DNA from: an uncultured Sphingomonadales bacterium
GTDB lineage: Bacteria; Pseudomonadota; Alphaproteobacteria; Sphingomonadales; Sphingomonadaceae
Length of the DNA: 13,203 nucleotides
Reading direction: 5' to 3'
Assembly: GCA_937898525.1 (NCBI GenBank)
Contig: CALCBC010000039.1
Coordinates: 1 to 13,203, forward strand
The notes beneath the pieces were generated by a model that had not been told where the DNA came from, made no database searches, and saw only the letters and a program-made list of their open reading frames with translations. The translations under genes were made by a program, and so were the position numbers. Numbering within the stretch: position 1 is the first letter of the stretch; each line of letters starts with the position of its first letter. This document shows, piece after piece, positions 6,179 to 12,612 of the stretch.

Positions 6179-8294
6179 CAATACACCCGAACTCGACCTC
6201 AGCGCCTGCGAACGCGAACCGATCCGCATTCCCGGCTCGATCCAGCCGCACGGCCTGCTGCTGGCGGTGGACGCCGACGGCGTGGTGCGCGCCGCCTCGG
6301 ACAACGCCGAGGCGCTGTGGCGGCCCGTGCTCGGACACGCGCTCGGCGAGCTGTTCGACCTCGACCGGTTGCCGTTCGACGCGGCGCGCTCCGCAGAGAA
6401 TGCGCAGCACGTCGGCACGATCGAGGGATTCGACGTCTTCGCCCATCGTTCGGGCGAGCACCTGCTGGTCGAGCTCGAGCGGCGGGCCGACGCGGTCGGA
6501 ACGGCCGAGGCGCTTGCCGGGCTGCTCGCCTCGGCGACCGCGATCGGCGAAGCGGCCGATCTCGGGACGGCGGCCGAGGCGGCCGCCGAAGCGGTGCGCA
6601 CGATCACCGGCTACGACCGGGTGATGGTCTATCGCTTTCTCCCGGACGGCAGTGGCCAGGTGATTGCCGAGGCGCGCGAACCGACGATCGACCCGCTGCT
6701 CAACCACCGCTACCCGGCGAGCGACATCCCGCGCCAGGCGCGTGCGCTGTACCTGACCAACCGTATCCGGGTGATCGCCGACGTCGGCTACGAGCCGGTG
6801 CCGCTGCGCAGCCCCGGCGAAGCGATCGACCTCGGCGGGGCGCTGCTGAGGAGCGTGTCGCCGGTTCACATCCAGTACCTCAAGAACATGGGTGTCGGGG
6901 CCTCGGCCTCGGTCTCGATCGTCCACGGCGGCGAGCTGTGGGGCCTGATCGCCTGCCACCACATGACGCCGCGGCCGATCGGCCACGAACGTCGCGAGAT
7001 GGCGCGCCACGTCGCGCTCTCGCTCGAAGGCGCGATCGCGCGGCTCGAGGAGGAAGCCTCGCATCGCGAAGCGCTGCGCCTGATCCAGCGGCGCGAGGAA
7101 GTACTGCCGTACCTCGCCGGCGCCGAGAGCCTCGGCGAAGGCCTCGCCCGGCACCCCGAGCGCCTGCTCGGCGCGATACCCTCGGACGGGGTCGCGATCC
7201 TGTTCGACGAGGAGCTCGTCACCCACGGCGTGACGCCTCCGCTGCCCGCGATCCGCGAGCTCGCCGGCGATGCCCTCGAGCGTTCGCGCGTGGTTCGCGC
7301 GACCGACCGCCTCTCGGAAAGCTATCCGGCGGCAGCCGAGTGGACCGCAAAGGCCAGCGGGCTGCTCACAGCCGTGGTCTCGCGCCGCCCGGCGTTCGTC
7401 GTGCTGTGGTTTCGCGCCGAAGAGGTCGAGACGGTCAACTGGGCGGGCAACCCGCACGCGCCGGCAGACCGCGACGAGTCCGGCACGCTGTGCCCGCGGC
7501 GTTCGTTCGAGATCTGGGCCGAGCAGGTGCGCGGCCGGTCGCGCCCGTGGCGACCGAACGAGCTCGACGCGGCGCGGCAGCTGGCGGTGCGGCTGCGAGA
7601 GATCGCCGAGCGCAAGGCGCTGAACGACCTCAATCGCCATCTCGGCGAGACGCTCGAGGCCAGGGACGCGGCGCTCGAGCAGAAGGACCTGCTGATGCGC
7701 GAGGTGCACCACCGGGTGCAGAACAACCTCCAGCTGGTGACCTCGATGCTGCGGCTGCAGGAAAACGAAGTCGAGGACGCCGCCTCGCGCCGCCAGCTCG
7801 AACTGGCACGAGACCGGATCCAGTCGATCTCGGTGCTGCACCGGCGGCTGTGGCGCTCCGACGACCTCGAGCTGGTCAACCTCGAGAGCTTTTTCGCCGA
7901 GCTGACCGACGATCTCGCCAGCGCCTGGGGCGACGAGTGGCGCAAGCACATCGCGCGGGACGTGGCGCCGCTTCGCATCCCGGGGCCGAGCGCGCTGCTG
8001 CTCGGGCTCGTGGTAACCGAGTTGCTGACCAACGCGTTCAAGCATGCATATGACGGCGCGCCGGGTGCGATCGCGCTTTCGGTCGAGGAGCGCGGAAAGT
8101 CGCGGCTGGCGATCACCGTGGCCGACAAGGGGGTCGGGCCCGGTGCGGGGCTCGAGCGGTCGGGCAGCTTCGGCTCGCGGCTGATCCAGCGGCTCGTGGC
8201 GCAGCTTTCCGGGGAACTGGAAGTCGCCGATGCCCGTCCCGGGACGGCCGTGACGCTGGTGATCCCGCGCCCCAAGGCGAAGGACGCGGCATAA
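6171..8294 (+). CDS. bphP: bacteriophytochrome histidine kinase (PAS-GAF-PHY-HisKA_2)
   Basis: This is a 707-residue cytoplasmic red/far-red light receptor. The N-terminal arm carries Cys13 in SACEREPIRIPGSIQPHG, the thioether site for biliverdin. PAS is about 18-105 and GAF about 128-295, with PASDIP (182-187) including Asp185. His233 (SPVHIQYLKNMG) and His263 (ACHH) match the chromophore-pocket histidines of Deinococcus BphP. PHY is about 310-480, with tongue motifs WAGNP (424-428) and PRRSF (442-446). A coiled helix leads to a HisKA_2 kinase: H box EVHHRVQNNLQ (511-521, likely phospho-His514), N box ELLTNAFKHAY (617-627), G1 DKGVG (652-656) and G2 GSFGSRLIQRL (665-675). There is no receiver or output domain, and no response regulator in the window. 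ATG 6171 overlaps the bphO stop. The gene converges on the pirin gene with 12 nt between stops. Confidence 0.96.
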   Translation: MPDNTPELDLSACEREPIRIPGSIQPHGLLLAVDADGVVRAASDNAEALWRPVLGHALGELFDLDRLPFDAARSAENAQHVGTIEGFDVFAHRSGEHLLVELERRADAVGTAEALAGLLASATAIGEAADLGTAAEAAAEAVRTITGYDRVMVYRFLPDGSGQVIAEAREPTIDPLLNHRYPASDIPRQARALYLTNRIRVIADVGYEPVPLRSPGEAIDLGGALLRSVSPVHIQYLKNMGVGASASVSIVHGGELWGLIACHHMTPRPIGHERREMARHVALSLEGAIARLEEEASHREALRLIQRREEVLPYLAGAESLGEGLARHPERLLGAIPSDGVAILFDEELVTHGVTPPLPAIRELAGDALERSRVVRATDRLSESYPAAAEWTAKASGLLTAVVSRRPAFVVLWFRAEEVETVNWAGNPHAPADRDESGTLCPRRSFEIWAEQVRGRSRPWRPNELDAARQLAVRLREIAERKALNDLNRHLGETLEARDAALEQKDLLMREVHHRVQNNLQLVTSMLRLQENEVEDAASRRQLELARDRIQSISVLHRRLWRSDDLELVNLESFFAELTDDLASAWGDEWRKHIARDVAPLRIPGPSALLLGLVVTELLTNAFKHAYDGAPGAIALSVEERGKSRLAITVADKGVGPGAGLERSGSFGSRLIQRLVAQLSGELEVADARPGTAVTLVIPRPKAKDAA

Positions 8295-8306
8295 CGGCGC
8301 GTGGCG

Positions 8307-9182
8307 TCACTGACCGACTTCGAGCAACCTGCCCTGCCCGGCGAATTTTCCGGCCTGGTAGTCGAGCACCGCCTGGCGAATCTCCTCTGCGCTGTTCATC
8401 ACGAACGGGCCGTGCGCGACCACGGGCTCGCGGATCGGGTCGGCGTGGCCGAACAGCAGCGTGGCCCCGTCGGGTCCTGCCTCGACCGCGACCGAATCGC
8501 CGTCGTCATGGAACTCGACGAGATTCCATTGCTCGACCGCGGCTGAGCCGACCGCCGCGGCGCCGCGGGCGACGTAGAAGAAGACGCTGCGGCCGCGGGG
8601 TGCGGGAAGCTCGGCGCGGGCCTCGCCTGCGAGGCGCACGACGGCCATCGCCACGCCGGTGAGCGAGCGGATCGGCCCTTCCCGACCGTCGAACTCGCCC
8701 GAAATCAGCGCGAGCTCGCCGGCCGACCCAGGCAGCGGCCAGTGAAGAAGCTGCTCGCGCTGGAGCCCGGTGTAGCGCGGCGGGGTCATCTTGAGCCGCG
8801 CCGGCAGGTTGACCCACAGCTGGAGAATCTCGAGCGGGCCGCCGTCGCGCTTGAACGCGGGAGGCGACACCTCCGCATGGACGAGGCCGGCCCCGGCCGT
8901 CATCCACTGGACGCCGCCCGCGCCGATCACGCTCTCGTGCCCGCCGCTGTCGTAGTGCGCCAGCTCGCCTTCGAGCACGAAGGTCACGGTCTCGAACCCG
9001 CGGTGCGGATGCGGGCCGAACGGCAGCCCCCGGTTGTTCGGCGGATAGACCTGCGGGCCGTGGTGATTGAGGAACAGGAACGGGTCGACCTGCTCGACGC
9101 GGGGTCCGGGCAGCGGCCGCCGGGTGACGAGGTCGGCGATGTCGTCCCGGTATGCGGGATGTATCTGGGCGACGGTACGCAT
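8307..9182 (-). CDS. pirin family cupin protein
   Basis: Pirins are bicupin metalloproteins; some bacterial members have quercetin 2,3-dioxygenase activity and others bind partner enzymes, so the role here is open. The 291-residue product has full family length. The N-terminal cupin carries FGPHPHRGFETVTFVLEGEL (55-74). His58, His60, His102 and Glu104 (GLVHAEVS) reproduce the human pirin ligand set His56, His58, His101, Glu103, so an active metal site is likely. QWMTAGAG (92-99) is another family signature. The C-terminal cupin (about 170-275) ends with the usual GPFVMNSAEEI (257-267). ATG 9182 gives the standard start; upstream lies a 119-nt divergent region shared with the DUF2200 gene. It is convergent with bphP, and I see no terminator in the 12 nt between the stops. 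Confidence 0.93.
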   Translation of the reverse strand: MRTVAQIHPAYRDDIADLVTRRPLPGPRVEQVDPFLFLNHHGPQVYPPNNRGLPFGPHPHRGFETVTFVLEGELAHYDSGGHESVIGAGGVQWMTAGAGLVHAEVSPPAFKRDGGPLEILQLWVNLPARLKMTPPRYTGLQREQLLHWPLPGSAGELALISGEFDGREGPIRSLTGVAMAVVRLAGEARAELPAPRGRSVFFYVARGAAAVGSAAVEQWNLVEFHDDGDSVAVEAGPDGATLLFGHADPIREPVVAHGPFVMNSAEEIRQAVLDYQAGKFAGQGRLLEVGQ

Positions 9183-9209
9183 CGGTGAATGCTAGCAGCG
9201 CCCGCCCGG

Positions 9210-9224
9210 GCTGGCCACGCCAGC
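9210..9224. promoter_or_regulatory. 6-bp dyad in the pirin/DUF2200 divergent region
   Basis: GCTGGC-CAC-GCCAGC is a perfect inverted repeat with 3 central bases, lying 28 nt before the pirin start codon on the minus strand. It could be an operator for either gene or a 5' UTR hairpin; GC-rich DNA yields such repeats by chance. Confidence 0.3.
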
Positions 9225-9238
9225 AACCGACAGCCGGT

Positions 9239-9267
9239 TTGTCGCGCGAGGCCCTCCGGTCTATTCA
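9239..9267 (+). promoter_or_regulatory. candidate promoter of the DUF2200 gene
   Basis: TTGTCG (9239-9244) and TATTCA (9262-9267) are 17 bp apart and end 34 nt before the ATG at 9302. Spacing is ideal, but the hexamers match the consensus only at 4 and 3 of 6 positions. Confidence 0.3.
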
Positions 9268-9301
9268 GCGCATTCCCGCCGGCATCGAAGGACGTGAGCC
9301 C

Positions 9302-9652
9302 ATGGCCCGCATGAACCTGCGCGCGATCAAGTTCTCCAAGGTCTACTCGATGTACGTTCAGAAGGTGGAGCGAAAGGGACGAACCAGGGCCGAGCTCGAC
9401 GAGGTGATCGAATGGCTGACGGGATACGACGCCGCGGGCCTCGCCGATCAGATTGCGCGCGAGACCGACTTCGAGACCTTCTTCGCGGAGGCTCCGCAGC
9501 TCAACCCGAACCGCGACCTGATCACCGGCGTGATCTGCGGCTATCGCGTCGAGCAGATCGAGGACCCGTTCGAACGCCAGCTGCGCCAGCTCGACAAGGT
9601 CGTCGACGAACTCGCCAAGGGCAAGGCGCTCGACAGGATCAAGCGGGGCTGA
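9302..9652 (+). CDS. DUF2200 family protein
   Basis: A 116-residue cytoplasmic protein of a widespread family with no known function. The family signature is strong: a basic start (IKFSKVYSMYVQKVERKGRT, 9-28), then VIEWLTGYD near 36-44, DFETFFAEAPQLNPNRDLI about 56-74, GVICGYRVEQIEDP about 76-89, and the ending LDKVVDELAKGKALDRI. Length agrees with family members. AAGGAC about 8 nt upstream supports ATG 9302; an ATG at 9311 (MNLRAIKF) is a possible alternative. There is no signal peptide or membrane segment. The gene is single, divergent from pirin and convergent with the TonB_C-like gene, so context gives no clue to function. Confidence 0.92.
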   Translation: MARMNLRAIKFSKVYSMYVQKVERKGRTRAELDEVIEWLTGYDAAGLADQIARETDFETFFAEAPQLNPNRDLITGVICGYRVEQIEDPFERQLRQLDKVVDELAKGKALDRIKRG

Positions 9653-9707
9653 GGCACCGTTGCGAGCTCACACTTCGCGGCACGCGACGGGTCCGGGCGG
9701 TGAGCGC

Positions 9708-9747
9708 AGCTCTACGACACGGCCGAGCGGGTGATCGGCCAAGAGCT
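9708..9747. terminator. composite hairpin between convergent genes
   Basis: An outer stem AGCTCT/AGAGCT encloses an inner 6-bp stem GGCCGA/TCGGCC with an 8-nt loop. It ends 2 nt before the stop codon of the minus-strand gene at 9750 and lies 55 nt after the DUF2200 stop. It could slow polymerase from either side, but no U-tract is seen. Confidence 0.4.
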
Positions 9748-9749
9748 CG

Positions 9750-10607
9750 CTAGTCATAGCGCGCGAACGTGACCGAGATCTGGAAGTAACTGTCCACCGG
9801 CTGACCCTGCGCATCGAGCGCCGGGTCGAAACGGGCCTCCCGGCGCAAGCCGGTACAGTTCCTGCTTCCGAACTGACTGCTGCCCGGTGACGACTGGACC
9901 ACGCATTCTGCCACGCGCCCGCGAGCGTCCACCTTCAGGCGCAACTGCAGAAGGCTGCTGATGCGCTTGAGGTTGGGCACCGCGGGATAGATGATGGCCT
10001 TGCGAAACCACCGCTGTGGATCGCGCATCACCGGGGGTGTGACGACGTGCTCAGCGTAGTCGCGGCCCCAGCCCCACGAGTCCATCAGCGCGGCTTCGCA
10101 TTCCTCGAGGTGGCGCAGGGGTTCCACGAGCGGGCCAACGGCAAGATCCTTCGGCGCATATCCGACCACCCGCAGCTGCATCGTCTCGGCGGTTGGATCG
10201 AGCCGCGAGACGTGTCTCGCCATTTCCTCGTAGAAGAAGCCGAACGCGGCGGCCGGCCGATGAGCGGCGAGCAGGCTGACGCTCGGAACCCCGCCGAGCG
10301 TGCCGAGCACGCCGGCCTGATGGCGATCGTATCCCTCGCCATCCCAGCCGAGTTCGACCGATCGGACGGCGTTCGGCTCCCGGGCGATCTCGGAGCCCGC
10401 GACGGTGATTTCGACGGCGCTTCCCGGCCCGAACGTGCGCAATTGCACCGTCGAGGCCCCGTCGGCGCCTTCGACGGTGCGGTAGGCGCGGCAGCTTTCC
10501 GCGCTCTGCGCGTACTGCCATTCGCCATCCTGCGCGCCCGCGGGAACAGCGCTCAGGCCCGCAGCGGCGGCGGCGATGGCCAGCCAGCCTCGATACGACA
10601 CTTTCAC
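9750..10607 (-). CDS. secreted protein with C-terminal TonB_C-like domain
   Basis: A 285-residue exported protein whose function I do not recognise. Residues 1-25 form a signal peptide ending AGA before Q26. Residues 26-200 are beta-rich and match no family I know. From about 204 to 282 lies a TonB C-terminal-like fold: LRLKVDARGRVAECVV (222-237), then NCTGLRREARFDPALD (250-265), and QPVDSYFQISVTF (269-281). In sphingomonads this domain often carries a Cys pair; here Cys235 and Cys251 fit, and Cys39 with Cys170 could form a second bond. It lacks the proline-rich linker and stable N-terminal anchor of a true TonB, so energy transfer to outer-membrane receptors is doubtful. The start is GTG 10607, preceded by a G-rich ribosome binding site (GGAGG and GGGGGG) that lies in or next to a hairpin. 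It follows the 62-residue gene by 28 nt. Confidence 0.8.
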   Translation of the reverse strand: MKVSYRGWLAIAAAAAGLSAVPAGAQDGEWQYAQSAESCRAYRTVEGADGASTVQLRTFGPGSAVEITVAGSEIAREPNAVRSVELGWDGEGYDRHQAGVLGTLGGVPSVSLLAAHRPAAAFGFFYEEMARHVSRLDPTAETMQLRVVGYAPKDLAVGPLVEPLRHLEECEAALMDSWGWGRDYAEHVVTPPVMRDPQRWFRKAIIYPAVPNLKRISSLLQLRLKVDARGRVAECVVQSSPGSSQFGSRNCTGLRREARFDPALDAQGQPVDSYFQISVTFARYD

Positions 10608-10618
10608 AGGATCCCCCC

Positions 10619-10635
10619 CTCCTCCGCCGGAGGAG
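10619..10635 (-). promoter_or_regulatory. 17-nt palindrome that could mask a ribosome binding site
   Basis: On the minus strand CTCCTCCGGCGGAGGAG reads directly after the stop codon of the 62-residue gene and just before GGGGGGATCCT and the GTG start at 10607. CTCCTC pairs with GAGGAG around CGGCG. The right arm is the ribosome binding region of the next gene, so the hairpin would hide it unless ribosomes from the upstream gene open it. A partial terminator is the alternative. Confidence 0.5.
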
Positions 10636-10824
10636 TTAGCAGCGGGAAGTCTCAGGGAAAAGGGACTGCAATCGCGCGGCCATTCGCCCGATCAAGCCTT
10701 TCGTCGGCCCGCCCCGTCTCGTGTCGACCGGATCGAGCGGCTCGGCCTCGGCCGCTCGCGTAGCGACAGGCCAGCCGAGGCAGGCTGCCGCGACGAGCGC
10801 GAGGATAGACGATCGGACCGACAT
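10636..10824 (-). CDS. small secreted protein, unrecognised
   Basis: This 62-residue open frame matches no family I recognise. It is supported by a very good ribosome binding site, GGGGGAGG about 4 nt before ATG 10824, by a textbook signal peptide (MSVRSS, a hydrophobic stretch from about 7 to 20, then ATRAA before E26), and by tight spacing with its neighbours: 25 nt after bdhA and 28 nt before the TonB_C-like gene. The mature part would be only about 37 residues: an acidic proline-containing start (EAEPLDPVDT), a basic, possibly helical stretch (TKGLIGRMAARLQSLF, 41-56) and a terminal Cys62. The frame runs a further 15 codons upstream, but those overlap bdhA and lack the ribosome site. It may be a conserved sphingomonad small protein, or a short lineage-specific one. 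Confidence 0.65.
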   Translation of the reverse strand: MSVRSSILALVAAACLGWPVATRAAEAEPLDPVDTRRGGPTKGLIGRMAARLQSLFPETSRC

Positions 10825-10849
10825 GCGCCTCCCCCGGACGGTTGAGCGC

Positions 10850-11605
10850 CTATTCCGCCGTCCAGCCACCGTCGATCGAGTAGTTGGCGCCGTTGATGTT
10901 CTGCGCCTCGTCGCGGCACAGGAACACCGCGAGCGCGGCGACTTCCTCGGGCTGGACGAACTTCCTGGTGGGCTGCTTGGCGAGCAGCACCTCGCTGACG
11001 ACCTGCTCGCGGGTCATGCCGCGCGCGGCCATGGTGTCGGGGATCTGGTTTTCGACCAGCGGGGTCCAGACGTAGCCGGGGCTGATGCAGTTGGCGGTGA
11101 TGCCGTGTTCGGCCAGTTCGAGCGCGAGCACCTTGGTCAGCCCGGCGATGCCGTGCTTGGCGGCGACGTAGGCGGCCTTGAACGGGCTCGCCGCGAGCGA
11201 ATGGGCGCTGGCGGTGCAGATGATCCGGCCCCACCCTTTTGCCTTCATGTGCGGCACCGCGAGCCGCGAAGTGTGGAACGCGGCCGAGAGGTTGAGCGCG
11301 ATGATCGCGTCCCACTTCTCTGGCGGGAAGCTCTCGACGGGGGCGACGTGCTGCATGCCGGCGTTGTTGACCAGCACGTCGACGGGCCCGGCCGAGGCCA
11401 TCATTTCCTCGACGCCGATAGTGGTGGTCAGGTCGCCCGCAGCATAGGTCGCACCGAGCTCGCCGCACAGCCGGTCGATCTCCTCGTCGGGACCGAAGCC
11501 GTTGAGCACGACCGAGGCGCCCTCCGCCGCCAGCGCCTGGGCTATCGCCAGGCCGATGCCCGAGGTCGAACCCGTGACGAGCGCACGCTTGCCCTGAAGG
11601 AACAT
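10850..11605 (-). CDS. bdhA: 3-hydroxybutyrate dehydrogenase (SDR)
   Basis: This enzyme interconverts (R)-3-hydroxybutyrate and acetoacetate with NAD(H), normally serving breakdown of polyhydroxybutyrate. The 251-residue protein is a classical short-chain dehydrogenase. It has TGSTSGIG (11-18), NNAG (80-83) and the catalytic set Asn105, Ser133, Tyr146 and Lys150. Substrate-specific residues also fit: Gln85, His135 and Lys143 line up with Gln94, His144 and Lys152 of the Pseudomonas fragi enzyme at a constant offset of 9. The block ASPFKAAYVAAKHG (139-152) is diagnostic of the subfamily, and the protein ends INGANYSIDGGWTAE. ATG 11605 has GGAG about 8 nt upstream. It diverges from the metallopeptidase gene across 97 nt and probably leads the transcript for the two small genes after it. 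No polyhydroxybutyrate gene is nearby. Confidence 0.95.
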   Translation of the reverse strand: MFLQGKRALVTGSTSGIGLAIAQALAAEGASVVLNGFGPDEEIDRLCGELGATYAAGDLTTTIGVEEMMASAGPVDVLVNNAGMQHVAPVESFPPEKWDAIIALNLSAAFHTSRLAVPHMKAKGWGRIICTASAHSLAASPFKAAYVAAKHGIAGLTKVLALELAEHGITANCISPGYVWTPLVENQIPDTMAARGMTREQVVSEVLLAKQPTRKFVQPEEVAALAVFLCRDEAQNINGANYSIDGGWTAE

Positions 11606-11702
11606 TCTCGACTCCGTTCGATTGGCTTGTCAGAAACTGAAGCGCGCCGGGCGGCATCGGTCCAGTGTTTTGTTCGCACGCGCACAATCACGGGGAGGCA
11701 GG

Positions 11703-12557
11703 ATGCGGCTCAACCCATTCGATACCGGCTCGATCAAGGTCAGGGGCGGTGGCGGCGGTTTTCCTGGCGGTGGAGGCGGACAGCTCGGCTGCGGCGCGAT
11801 CGTGATCGCGCTGATCGGGGCACTGGTGTTCGGACTGGATCCGGCACAGATGCTCGGCACGATGGAAGGCATGCAGCAAGGCTCACCGTCCCAGGTCGAC
11901 CAACCGCAGGACGAGCAGGCGCTGTGCACGCAGAACGCCTATGCGACCGAGGCCTGCAACGCGCTCATGAACCTCAACCAGACCTGGGAGCCGGCCTTCC
12001 GCCAGGCCGGGGTCGCCTTCCGCGAGCCGACGCTGCACTTCATATCCGGCGGCGGGGTGAGGACCGGCTGCGGCGCGGCGTCGAGCGCGATGGGGCCGTT
12101 CTACTGCCCGGCCGACGAGACGATCTACATCGACACCGCCTTCTACGACCAGCTCGACCGCGAGATGGGCGCCGGCGGCGACTTCGCCCGCTACTACGTG
12201 ATCGCTCACGAATACGGTCACCACATCCAGCACCTGACCGGGATCGCCGGGCAGGTCCGCAGCTTCCAGCAGTCGAGCCCGTCGCAGGCCAACCAGGCGC
12301 AAGTGCTGATGGAACTGCAGGCCGACTGCTACGCCGGCGCCTGGGCGGGCAAGAACCGCGACGCGATCGAGCCCGGCGACTTCGAGGAGGGGATGACCGC
12401 GGCCAGCGCGATCGGCGACGACACGCTGATGCGCCGCGCCGGACGGGAGGTCAGCCCCGAAAGCTTCACCCACGGCACCAGCGCGCAACGGATGCAGGCG
12501 CTGCGACTGGCGCTCGATTCCGGCGACGACAGCCGCTGCGACGAGATCGTGCGGTAG
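11703..12557 (+). CDS. ypfJ: neutral zinc metallopeptidase, YpfJ family
   Basis: A 284-residue membrane-anchored predicted zinc protease; the substrate is unknown for this family. The short N-terminus is glycine-rich (two GGGGG runs at about 15-26). It leads into one membrane segment (29-46), placing the catalytic part in the periplasm. The zinc motif is HEYGHH (169-174) with catalytic Glu170, followed by ELQADCYAGAWAG (204-216), where Glu204 is the probable third ligand. Family signatures CGAASSAMGPFYCPAD (123-138) and the C-terminal FTHGTSAQRMQAL (255-267) are intact. Cysteines at 123 and 135 could pair. ATG 11703 has GGGGAGG upstream and begins MRLNPFDTGS; the earlier in-frame ATG at 11622 would add 27 implausible residues. 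The gene diverges from bdhA and converges on creD across a strong hairpin. Confidence 0.94.
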   Translation: MRLNPFDTGSIKVRGGGGGFPGGGGGQLGCGAIVIALIGALVFGLDPAQMLGTMEGMQQGSPSQVDQPQDEQALCTQNAYATEACNALMNLNQTWEPAFRQAGVAFREPTLHFISGGGVRTGCGAASSAMGPFYCPADETIYIDTAFYDQLDREMGAGGDFARYYVIAHEYGHHIQHLTGIAGQVRSFQQSSPSQANQAQVLMELQADCYAGAWAGKNRDAIEPGDFEEGMTAASAIGDDTLMRRAGREVSPESFTHGTSAQRMQALRLALDSGDDSRCDEIVR

Positions 12558-12568
12558 AAGTCGGGAGC

Positions 12569-12601
12569 CCTCCCCGCCCGGCGGACGCCGGAACGGGGAG
12601 G
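12569..12601. terminator. bidirectional hairpin between ypfJ and creD
   Basis: An outer 8-bp perfect stem CCTCCCCG/CGGGGAGG encloses an inner 5-bp stem CCGGC/GCCGG with a GGAC loop. It begins 12 nt after the ypfJ stop and ends 12 nt before the creD stop, so it serves both transcripts. There is no U-tract on either side, as is common in GC-rich alphaproteobacteria. Confidence 0.7.
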
Positions 12602-12612
12602 ACGCCGTGTGG

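Noticed and set aside
6105..8045. 646-codon minus-strand frame opposite bphP
   Set aside because: It lies wholly antisense to a well-supported gene, is Arg/His/Ala-rich and lacks any motif. Long antisense frames are expected at this GC content.
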